The notes beneath the pieces are model-generated. The model searched no databases. It was not told the origin of the DNA and worked only from the letters and a program-made list of their open reading frames with translations. This document shows, one piece after another, positions 16,592-25,000 of a stretch of 64,000 nucleotides of DNA. Each line of letters begins with the position of its first letter. Positions within the stretch are counted from its first letter, which is position 1. A program made the position numbers and the translations under genes. Source of the stretch: Streptomyces sp. NBC_01142 (GTDB taxonomy: Bacteria; Actinomycetota; Actinomycetes; Streptomycetales; Streptomycetaceae); contig NZ_JAPEOR010000002.1 of NCBI RefSeq assembly GCF_026341125.1, forward strand, positions 2,554,501 to 2,618,500, read 5' to 3'.

Positions 16592-18136
16592 ATGAACGAG
16601 ACCGCACACGCCCTGGGGGAATCCCGCACACTCTGGGAACTCGTCGACCGCCGCGCCCGGCTCACCCCGGACCGCCCCGTGCTGTTCCAGGACGAACGCA
16701 CCCTCACCTTCGGCGCGCTGCAAGGCCGCTCCGAACAGGTTGCGGCGGGGCTGTACGGGCTGGGTGTGCGCCCCGGCACCGTGGTGGCCTGGCAACTGCC
16801 CACCCGTATCGAGACGGTGCTGCTCAGCGTGGCTCTCGCCCGGCTCGGCGCCGTACAGTCACCGGTCATCCCGTTCTACCGGGACCGCGAAACCGGCTTC
16901 GCGCTGCGCGAGTCCAGGGCCGCGTTCTTCGCCGTACCGGGTGAGTGGCGCGGGTTCGACCACACCGCGATGGCACACCGGATCGGGGCGCCCGGCGTCT
17001 TCGAGGCATACGGCACACTGCCCGACGGCGACCCGGCCACGCTGCCGGCGCCGCCCGCCTCCGGCGGGGACGTGCGCTGGATCTACTGGACCTCCGGCAC
17101 CACGTCCGACCCCAAGGGTGTGCTGCACACGGACCGTTCGCTGATCGCGGGCGGCTCCTGCCTGGCCCATGCGCTGCATCTGTCGCCGGACGACGTCGGC
17201 TCGATCGCGTTCCCCTTCGCGCACATCGGAGGCCCGGACTATCTCGTGATGCTGCTGCTGTACGGGTTCCCCGCGGTCCTCTTCGAGAAGTTCGTGCTGC
17301 CCGACGCCCTGGAGACCTACCGCAAGCACGGCGTGACGACCGCGGGCGGCTCCACCGCCTTCTACTCGATGTTCCTCGCCGAGCAGCGCAAGCAGCCGGG
17401 CGAGAAGCTGATCCCCACCCTGCGGCTGCTGGCCGGCGGCGGGGCGCCCAAACCGCCCGAGATCTACCACGCCGTCGTACGGGAGATGGGCTGCCGGCTC
17501 ACTCACGGCTACGGCATGACCGAAGTGCCCATGATCACGATGGGCTCTCCGGACGACACCGCCGAGAACCTCGCCACCACCGAGGGCAGACCGCCCGCCG
17601 GTATGGAGATACGGATCGTCGACGGGGACGGGAAACCGCTGCCGGCCGGAGCCGACGGGGAGGTACGGCTGCGCGGGGAGGCCGTGTGCCAGGGGTATCT
17701 GAACTCCGGGCAGACCGGGCCCGCCTTCGACTCCGAGGGCTTCCTGATCACGGGCGACGTCGGCCACGTCACCCTCAGTGGCCATCTCGTGCTCACCGGG
17801 CGGCTGAAGGACATCATCATCCGCAAGGGCGAGAACATCTCCGCCAAGGAGATCGAGGATCTGCTGCACCAGCACCCGGGCGTCGGGGACGCGGCGGTGA
17901 TCGGGCTCCCCGACGCCGAGCGCGGGGAGCGGGTGTGTGCGGTGATCGAGCAGCCCGCGGGGGCCGGGGCTCTGACCCTGGACGCGGTGACCGCGTATCT
18001 GCGGGGGGAGGGCCTGTCCGTGCACAAGCTGCCGGAGCAGCTCGAGGTGGTGGACGCCCTCCCCCGTAACGAGACCCTGCGCAAGGTGCTCAAGTACAAG
18101 CTCAGGGAGCGATATTCACAGGGAGCGGGGGGATGA
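16592..18136 (+). CDS. Acyl-CoA ligase, AMP-forming (class I adenylate-forming)
   Basis: A 514-residue AMP-binding enzyme that would activate a carboxylic acid with ATP and CoA. The P-loop-like motif is YWTSGTTSDPKG (about 167-178), with GYGMTEVP in the core and TGDVGH, GRLKDIIIRKGENIS and a C-terminal lysine in the NETLRKVLKYKL segment. GGAGGGGG lies upstream of ATG 16592. It resembles cyclohexanecarboxylate- or sterol-type FadD ligases more than acetyl-CoA synthetase, but specificity is not readable. It is divergent from the heteromeric acyl-CoA dehydrogenase genes, each side having its own operator copy. Confidence 0.88.
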   Translation: MNETAHALGESRTLWELVDRRARLTPDRPVLFQDERTLTFGALQGRSEQVAAGLYGLGVRPGTVVAWQLPTRIETVLLSVALARLGAVQSPVIPFYRDRETGFALRESRAAFFAVPGEWRGFDHTAMAHRIGAPGVFEAYGTLPDGDPATLPAPPASGGDVRWIYWTSGTTSDPKGVLHTDRSLIAGGSCLAHALHLSPDDVGSIAFPFAHIGGPDYLVMLLLYGFPAVLFEKFVLPDALETYRKHGVTTAGGSTAFYSMFLAEQRKQPGEKLIPTLRLLAGGGAPKPPEIYHAVVREMGCRLTHGYGMTEVPMITMGSPDDTAENLATTEGRPPAGMEIRIVDGDGKPLPAGADGEVRLRGEAVCQGYLNSGQTGPAFDSEGFLITGDVGHVTLSGHLVLTGRLKDIIIRKGENISAKEIEDLLHQHPGVGDAAVIGLPDAERGERVCAVIEQPAGAGALTLDAVTAYLRGEGLSVHKLPEQLEVVDALPRNETLRKVLKYKLRERYSQGAGG

Positions 18137-18186
18137 GGGGACGGGGATGGCGGTGAGCGGTCGAGGGATTGCGGGGGTGGCGGGGA

Positions 18187-18702
18187 TCAGGGCTGCTCGG
18201 GCGTGACGTAGTACGCGGCGAAGGCGGAGAGGATCTCCTCCTCGCTGATCCGGCCGTCGCCGTCCGTGTCCAGGCCGGCCGCCACCTGGGCCGCGAGGCC
18301 GGGCTCCACGCCCAGGACCTTCAGGACCCGCTCGGCGGCGGACGGGGTCACACCGCCGCCGTCCTCGTCGGCGATGGCGATCACGGCATGGAGGAAGGGG
18401 CGGGCGATCTCGCCGAACCGGTGGGGATTGTCACGCAGTCTCTTCACCGCACCCGTGATGAACTCCGGCTTGGTGACCCGCTGGTCCCCGTCCACGTCGG
18501 CGATTCCGGCCATGCCCTGCCAGAACGCCTCCGCACCGCTGTAGAGGGCCTGGCCCTTGTCGCTGCGGGCGGTCGTGGAGAACTCGGCGAGCAGGGCGGC
18601 GGCGGCCCCGCTGAAGTCCTCGCGGTCGATATAGCCATTGCCGTCCTGGTCGAAGGCGGCGAAGCGGGAAGCGATCTTGCGCTCGTACTCTGCGCTGTCC
18701 AT
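18187..18702 (-). CDS. EF-hand calcium-binding protein
   Basis: A 171-residue soluble protein with four EF-hand loops. Loops at 18-29 (DQDGNGYIDRED), 69-80 (DVDGDQRVTKPE) and 145-156 (DTDGDGRISEEE) are complete or nearly so. The third (112-123, DEDGGGVTPSAA) lacks the last acidic ligand. Spacing and size match the Streptomyces Cab/calerythrin-like calcium buffers or sensors. ATG 18702 is preferred over upstream starts because conservation begins there. It is convergent with the ligase gene. No catalytic domain is present. Confidence 0.88.
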   Translation of the reverse strand: MDSAEYERKIASRFAAFDQDGNGYIDREDFSGAAAALLAEFSTTARSDKGQALYSGAEAFWQGMAGIADVDGDQRVTKPEFITGAVKRLRDNPHRFGEIARPFLHAVIAIADEDGGGVTPSAAERVLKVLGVEPGLAAQVAAGLDTDGDGRISEEEILSAFAAYYVTPEQP

Positions 18703-18847
18703 GCGGGGAGCGTACGACCCCGGGCGCTGACGCGTGCAAGTACCCGGTGAATTACGTGGCGGCGACATGCAGACACACTGTGGGTGACAGGCACGCCGCA
18801 CGCCGGTGTACGCCGGTGGACCGCCGCTGTTCGCCGGTGGGGCACCC

Positions 18848-19219
18848 TCATGCGGAGAGCGGCTGCGCCCCCTCGTCGGTGGCCGAATCCACGTCCGCGT
18901 ACACGGCGAAGAGGCGGCGCACGCCGAGAGCGGCGAGGACGCGGTTGACGTGCGAACCGTCCTCCGCGCCCCGGGCGGGCAGGATCAGCCGCAGCCGGCC
19001 CTGGCAGGAGCGCATCAGCCGACGGGCGGCGATCAGTACACCGACGCCGCTGGAGTCGCAGAAGAACACCTCGGAGAGATCGAGCACCACATCGCGCCGG
19101 GCGGCGGCAACCGCGTCGTGGACCCGCTGACGGACCACGGGCGAGGACACGAGATCGAGTTCGCCACTGACGTGCAGCACCGTCCACGTGCCCTGGCGGC
19201 TCTCGTCCACGTTGAGCAT
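18848..19219 (-). CDS. STAS-domain anti-sigma factor antagonist
   Basis: A 123-residue single STAS domain, with VSGELDLVSSPVVRQRV and the phosphorylation-site loop LSEVFFCDSSGVGVLIAA containing adjacent serines. Such proteins bind and sequester anti-sigma kinases and are switched off by serine phosphorylation. The start could be GTG 19222 or ATG 19219; AGAGG lies upstream of both. It is divergent from the sigma-like gene across 374 bp. The ATP-binding protein at 13413 is a possible but unproven partner. Confidence 0.87.
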   Translation of the reverse strand: MLNVDESRQGTWTVLHVSGELDLVSSPVVRQRVHDAVAAARRDVVLDLSEVFFCDSSGVGVLIAARRLMRSCQGRLRLILPARGAEDGSHVNRVLAALGVRRLFAVYADVDSATDEGAQPLSA

Positions 19220-19222
19220 CAC

Positions 19223-19596
19223 GACCGGACCTCTCCTCGTGCCGATCCGGAATCGCGCGGTTGCAGAACGCAGTTGCGGTACGCAGTGACGGAAATCCGG
19301 AAGCTGTCCTTCCCCCGGCGGCTTCCCAGCCGCACTCTCATGAAACACGATGCTCACAGCGCGGCGCCGGGGCAAGGGGTCTCGACACGCCTGGGTGTCG
19401 TTTGGATCGAGCCCGGCAAGAACCAAACGACACCCCCTAGCATTCCCCGCCCCTCTCAGGGGCGCACTTGCGGCAAAGAGGCGTGTGTCCCCGGCCCGCG
19501 CACTACATTCGAGGAGGCGACAGGCGAAAAAGGCGAAAAGTCGACGCAGGCGAAGCCACGCAGGCACAGCACAAGGGCGTAGAGCTTGGGGGCCGT
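19223..19596. other. Divergent promoter region with a long inverted repeat
   Basis: The intergenic region lies between the STAS and sigma-factor genes. No gene is supported. The centre holds the 13-bp inverted repeat at 19393-19435. The flanks contain AT-richer patches (for example around 19330 and 19500) suitable for promoters. Confidence 0.5.
19393..19435. repeat. Perfect 13-bp inverted repeat with 17-base spacer
   Basis: GGGTGTCGTTTGG and CCAAACGACACCC are exact reverse complements. The repeat could form a strong RNA hairpin or be a double binding site. It sits about 160 bp before the sigma-like gene. Confidence 0.75.
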
Positions 19597-20178
19597 ATGG
19601 CAAAGGAAACACCGCCGCGCTGGGACCGCAGGATGCAGCAGCGGCTCGCGCGGGGAGAGGCCGCTGCGCTCGGCGAACTGTACGACCGGTTCGCCGCGCT
19701 CGTGCACAGCCAGGCCCACCGCGTGCTCGAGGACGACAAGGCGGCGGACCGGGTGACCCGCGAGGTCTTCGGCTACATCTGGGAGAACCCCGACGCCTAC
19801 AACCCCAAACAGGGCTCGATGCGGGCCTGGGTCGCCAAGCTCACCAACAGCCAGGCCGTGCACCGGCTGCGCGAGACCGAGGCCGCCGCGCTCGCGCAGG
19901 GCGGCGACGGCACCCCGGAGGAGCTGGAGCAGAAGGTGCGCAGGGCCGCGGTCGCCGCCCGCGCGGACTACATCGTCACCTCCATGCCGGCCCCGCTGCG
20001 GGCCGCGCTGGAGCTCGCGTACTTCCAGCGCAGGGACTACCGCCAGACCGCGGCCGACCTCGGCGTCACCGAGGACGAGGCCAGGCGCCGGCTGCGGCTG
20101 GGCCTCCAACTGCTCTCCACGGCCAATACGCGCCCGCTCGAAGGCTCGTCCCCGCCCGGATACGGACGCTCCCTGTGA
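19597..20178 (+). CDS. ECF-like RNA polymerase sigma factor
   Basis: 193 residues. Sigma region 2 is visible as LGELYDRFAALVHSQAHRVL through GYIWENPDAYNPKQGSMRAWV; region 4 is ADYIVTSMPAPLRAALELAYF plus the helix-turn-helix DYRQTAADLGVTEDEARRRL. It would recruit RNA polymerase to a small set of promoters. ATG 19597 is preceded by GCTTGGGGG. The stop overlaps the start of the next gene (GTGA at 20175-20178), the usual arrangement for a sigma factor and its anti-sigma partner. Region 2 is somewhat divergent from canonical ECF factors. Confidence 0.82.
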   Translation: MAKETPPRWDRRMQQRLARGEAAALGELYDRFAALVHSQAHRVLEDDKAADRVTREVFGYIWENPDAYNPKQGSMRAWVAKLTNSQAVHRLRETEAAALAQGGDGTPEELEQKVRRAAVAARADYIVTSMPAPLRAALELAYFQRRDYRQTAADLGVTEDEARRRLRLGLQLLSTANTRPLEGSSPPGYGRSL

Positions 20179-21515
20179 ACGGGCCTCTGGACGGCGGCGG
20201 CCGCGGTGGCCGCGACGGTGGCGGCAGTGGCGGCAGTGACGACGGCCGTGACGAGGTACGGGGCGTTCCGCGCATACCGGCACCGCGGTCGGCGGGGGAC
20301 GATCTGCCACCACCCGCGCTCTCGCCGGCGACGACGACCGGACCGCCCCGGCCCAGCCCTCACCCCGAGCCGGCCGGCGGCGGATCCGGCAGCGGCACGA
20401 GCTCCGGCGACGAGCCGGGCCGCTCCCACAGTGTGCTGAAGTCGCTCCTCGGCGCCTGGGCGCTGTCCGCCTGCTCCGCCGAGGAGACCGTGGCAGTCGA
20501 GGAACATCTCGGCGAGTGCGCGCCCTGCGCGGAAGAAGCCCTGCGGCTGCGTGACGCCGTCGGCCTGCTGCACACCGACCGGGATCTGGATCTCGACCCG
20601 CTGCTGCGCTTCCGGGTGCTGGAGAACTGCCTGGGCCGCAGGCCCGCCCGTATCCCCGTGCCCACCTGGGCGAATCCGTACGACGCCGAGACGGCGCGGC
20701 TCGACGCCCTGCTGCGGGACATCGGCGACACGGACTGGCATGCGCCGGTCCGGCTCAAGTGGTTCGAGGGCGAGCGGCAGGTGAGCCGGAAAACGACCGT
20801 CGCCGGGGTCATAGGGCATCTCATGACCGTCGACGGACTGGTCGCCGGTGCCCTCGGCCTGGACGATCCCCTCGGAGCGAACGCGCCGAGAGTGCCCACC
20901 GAGCGCACCGAGTCGTTCTGGCAGACCGCCGACCTGCCGCCCACCCGCACCATCCATGAGCCGTGGCGCGACCAGAGCCACACCCTCATCCGTACGGTGT
21001 CCTTCGCCGGCCGCGCAGTCGCCGAACTGCCGGTCTCGTACGGCGACTTCGCCCTCCCGCTGCAGGACTCCCTACTCGACCGCGCCTTCGAGTGCTGGAT
21101 GCACGCGGGCGACATCGCGGACGCGGTGGACTATCCCTACGAGCCGCCCAGCGGCAAGCATCTGAACCGGATGATCGACCTGGCGGCCCGGCTGCTGCCC
21201 GCCGCCCTCGCGGACCGCAGACGCGCGGGTCTCGCCGGGCCTGCCCGGCATCTGGTCACGCCCGGCGCACCGGGCCGTTCGCTGCATCTGGAGGTGGAGG
21301 GCTCGGGCGGCGGGAACTGGTACATCGCCCTGGACTCCCCGGCCGCCACCGGCTCCCGCGACCTGGCGGTGGCTCAAGTCGCCCTGGACGGAGTGGAGTT
21401 CTGCCGACTCGTCGCAGGCCATGTGCCGCCGGAGGAGGCCGCCGCGGGCCAGGACGGCGACCGGGAGGCGATCAGGGACGTCCTGTTCGCGGCGGCGTCG
21501 CTGAGCAGGCTGTAG
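20175..21515 (+). CDS. Putative cytoplasmic zinc anti-sigma factor with MDMPI/DinB-like domain
   Basis: 446 residues translated from a GTG that overlaps the sigma gene stop. A glycine/proline-rich disordered N-terminus (1-80) leads to a zf-HC2-type motif with C100 and H111-x3-C115-x2-C118, typical of ZAS anti-sigma factors. From about residue 155 follows a four-helix domain like the N-terminal domain of mycothiol-dependent maleylpyruvate isomerase (TTVAGVIGHLMTVDGLVAGAL), then a C-terminal alpha/beta segment. No transmembrane helix is seen, so it should act in the cytoplasm. The coupling suggests that it restrains the upstream sigma factor; the thiol-enzyme-like domain could be the sensor. 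Annotation pipelines may call it a maleylpyruvate isomerase. Confidence 0.78.
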   Translation: MNGPLDGGGRGGRDGGGSGGSDDGRDEVRGVPRIPAPRSAGDDLPPPALSPATTTGPPRPSPHPEPAGGGSGSGTSSGDEPGRSHSVLKSLLGAWALSACSAEETVAVEEHLGECAPCAEEALRLRDAVGLLHTDRDLDLDPLLRFRVLENCLGRRPARIPVPTWANPYDAETARLDALLRDIGDTDWHAPVRLKWFEGERQVSRKTTVAGVIGHLMTVDGLVAGALGLDDPLGANAPRVPTERTESFWQTADLPPTRTIHEPWRDQSHTLIRTVSFAGRAVAELPVSYGDFALPLQDSLLDRAFECWMHAGDIADAVDYPYEPPSGKHLNRMIDLAARLLPAALADRRRAGLAGPARHLVTPGAPGRSLHLEVEGSGGGNWYIALDSPAATGSRDLAVAQVALDGVEFCRLVAGHVPPEEAAAGQDGDREAIRDVLFAAASLSRL

Positions 21516-21755
21516 TGCGATGCTGGCCGATCTGCTCGCCTCGACTTTTCGCGTGGCCTTCGGCCGCGCTGTCCGCAACGGCCGGGCAGGCCGGATTTCC
21601 GCCCGTCCGGCGATGGAGGACGGTCCGGCAACCGGACCGCGCGGGCCGAACCGCCACGGTCACGGAACGGGCCCGGCGACACCGCAGCGAGGTGCCGCGC
21701 CGGGGCGGGCGAGCCCGGCACGATCAGAGAGGCACCCCCTGAGCAGAGCGCACGG

Positions 21756-22061
21756 TCACTCCCCGCCCACGCTGATGTTCGGGTTGCCGTCGCGTCCGTG
21801 CGGCTTCAGCTCGATGTTGATCGTGTGCGTACGGTCGTGTCCCGCCGAACCGCCCCCGCCCGCCGTGACCACCCCGATCCGCAGCTCCGCCCGCCCGCTG
21901 CCCTCCCGCCGCACCTGCACCGCGAACTCCAGATTCACCTTCTCCACACTGAACTTGAGTGCGCGTCCCTCTCCGGCCAGCTGCGCCCGCTCCAGCTCGT
22001 CGCGGACCTGTCCGATCACCTCGGCCAGTCCCGCCACCGCGGTTTCGTCACGCTCAGCCAT
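21756..22061 (-). CDS. Trypco2 (trypsin-co-occurring domain 2) family protein
   Basis: A 101-residue single-domain protein. The N-terminal helix (GLAEVIGQVRDELERAQLAGEG) is followed by beta strands (LKFSVEKVNLEFAVQV, ELRIGVVTAGG, HTINIELKPHG), as in the trypco2 domain, which is known for co-occurring with trypsin-like proteases in actinobacterial signalling or conflict loci. It is divergent from, and only 36 bp from, the trypsin-kinase fusion gene, which fits the family association exactly. No signal peptide or catalytic residues are seen. It is likely an adaptor or regulator of the protease domain. Confidence 0.85.
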   Translation of the reverse strand: MAERDETAVAGLAEVIGQVRDELERAQLAGEGRALKFSVEKVNLEFAVQVRREGSGRAELRIGVVTAGGGGSAGHDRTHTINIELKPHGRDGNPNISVGGE

Positions 22062-22097
22062 CGCGCCCCTCGCCTCCCGTAGTTATCGTTGAGCAGT

Positions 22098-25000
22098 ATG
22101 AGGGAGCCGTCACGCGCGTCCAACTCATCACCACAGGAAGAAAGTTGGCGGGTCTGCCTGCTCCGGACCCAGGATCGGTCCGGCCGTCCGCTGGGGGCCG
22201 GTGTGCTGCTCCCCGGAGGCCTGGTGCTCACCTGCGCCCATACGGTCCTGTCCCGGCCCGACCGCGACGGCACCCGTACACCCTTCGACACGGTGTACGT
22301 CGACGTCCCGAGCACCGCCCTGTCCGCCGACGCACCGGGACCGCTGCGCGCCCGGCTGCTGCGGGAGTACCTCGTCCTGCCCACGCCGCACTTCAGCGGC
22401 GACCTCGCCCTCCTCAAACTGGACCACGAGCCGTCCGTGGCCCACGCCGTACTGCACCGCCAGATACCGGCGCGCAACGAGCCCGTGCACTTCACCGGCT
22501 ACCCGGAGGACCTGCCGGGCGGCGAGCATCTCGACGCCCGGCTGATGGGGCGCGGCGGCCCCGCCCCCACCCCCGAGTGGGTGCAGCTCGACACCGACGG
22601 CTCGCCGTACGTCGTCCGGCACGGCTACAGCGGCGGCGGGGTCGTCCACAGCCGCTCGCGCCGTGTCATCGGCATCGTGGCCCACCAGTTCGGCACCCCG
22701 CAGGCGCCCGTGCGGCGGGAGCACGCGTACATGATCCCGACCGAGACGGTGCTGAAGTATCTGCCACTGGAGCGGCTGGGACTGACGGTGACCGGGTCCC
22801 GTGCCGTCTCCGGCGAGGTCGCCGTCGCCCCCGACAGGACCGCCTCGGGCCGGATCCCCGGTCTGCACCGCCGGCTGACCCGGTGGCTCGACGGCGCGCC
22901 GGACACGGACCGCGTCGAGCAGGCCTTCGCCGGTGAGGGCGAGCACGCGCTGCTGCACACCATCAGATCGGTCCTCACCCTCGCCGACCGGGAGCAGAGC
23001 CCGCCCTCGGCGTCCGGCACTTCGACGGCGGGCGAGCCACAGGTGGGCAGCATCGACATCGCCGTCGACGTCACCAACCGGACGGTCGAGGATCTCGCCG
23101 TCCACGCGGCCGACCGCATCGGCCTCGACGCGCCGCTCCCCGCCCGTACGCCCCACCAGGCACTGCTCGCCCGGATCGCCGCCGACAGCCCGCCCCTCAT
23201 CGGGGCGTTCCTCGCGGTCGACCGGTCCGCCTCCGGCGACGAGGAGATGGTGGCGCTGCTGCGCGCTCTGCTGGCGCACGACGACAGCCGCCTGCTGCTC
23301 GTCTTCAGCGATCCGCGCTCGCCGCTGCTCACCATGGTCCGCACCGAACTGCTCGAGCCCGACTGGGCCGACCGCCGGATGGACCGGCTCGCGGTCCGGG
23401 TGAGCCGGCTCGCCGAGACCGAGCAGCGATTACGACAGCTCCCCCAGAAGGCGGGCGCGGGCGGACGGCCCGCGCCGCGCCGCCCGGAGACCCACGCCCC
23501 GCGCCTGCGCCGCGAGCTCCAGCAACTGCGCCCCGACGGCCCGTTGTACGACACCCCCGCACTGCCGCACGCCCTGTTCCGGCTCACCGTCGACATCGAG
23601 ACGACACTGCTGGCCGCCGAGGCCGCCGAGCAGGCGCTGGCCGGTCCGATGGGCCCGCACGAGTTCCTGGTGGAGCCGCCCGGTGACGGCCTCACCGATC
23701 TTCCGGTCGTCGCCGTACGCGATCCGGACGCGCTCGTGACCGCCCCGGCCGGGGCACATCTGGCGGGCGGCGACCGGTTGCACCAGCAGTACGAGGTGGT
23801 GGGTCCGTTCGGGCAGGGCAGCCACGGTCAGGTGTATCTGGCCCGCGATCTGCTGCTGGAGAACCGGCCCGTGGCGCTCAAGGGAATCCTCGACCCGGGG
23901 AACCCCGCCGCCGTCCTCCAGGCGCATCAGGAGCGGCTGCGACTGGTCAGCCTCAACCATCCGTCCGTCATCCGCGTGGTCAACTACGCGCGCCATCCGT
24001 CGTCCTCGGCCGAGTTCATCGTGATGGAGTTCGCCGACGGGGCGCCGCTGGAGTGGGTCGCGGCCCGGATCGCCCAGCACGACGCGCCGTTCTCCGGGCC
24101 CCGGGTCCGCGAGTTCATCGTCGCGTACGGGCTGCGCATTCTGGACGCGCTCAGCTATCTGCACGACCAGGAGGAGTTCGTCTACGGCGATCTGTCCCTC
24201 ACCAACGTTCTGCACTGCGGCAACGGCATCAAACTCATCGACGTGGCGGGCGTACGGGAGCCGGGCACACCCGGACCGGTCAGCCACCGCCCGCCGGAGA
24301 CCGGGGCGGCGGGCGAGATGACGACGGCCGGCGATCTCTACAGCGTCGGCGCGGTGCTCGGCGTACTCCTGGACAAGGACCCGGCGCCACCCGCCGACCT
24401 CGGCACGGAGTCGCTGCACCGGGCGCTGCGGCGCGCCATGGCCCCCGATCCCAAGCGGCGCTACGCCTCCGCCCAGGAGATGGCCGTCCAGCTGCGCGGT
24501 GTGCTGCGCGAACTGCGCTCCCTGCGGCTCGGCGAGGAGACCTTCGAACCGTCCCCGCTCTTCGACTCGGCGGCCATGGCGCTGGACGGTCAGCTGGGCA
24601 AGGCCCCGCCGCTGGACCGCTGGCGGGCCGGCTGCGGCGACGGGCACCGCCTCGGCGCCCGGGTGCCGGGGCCGGCCGAGGCCGCCGTCGCCCTTCCCGT
24701 ACCGAAGGCGGATCGGCAGGACCCCAACTGGAAGGAGCTGCAGCGCACTTCGTACGACGACCCGGCCGGTCTGCTCCAGCTCAGCGACGAATGGCTGCCG
24801 TCCCCCGAGCTCCATCTGCTGCGCTGCCGGCTCCATCTGGAGCTCGCCCGGCACCAGGTGCGCGGGCGGGACCAGGTGCGCGGGCGCGACAGGGAGCTGG
24901 TCACCGCGGCCATGGAACTCGACCGCGCCCACCGGCTGCTCGGCGACCGGGCCCGCTACGACTGGCGGCTCGACTGGCACCGGGGACTGACCGACCTCGC

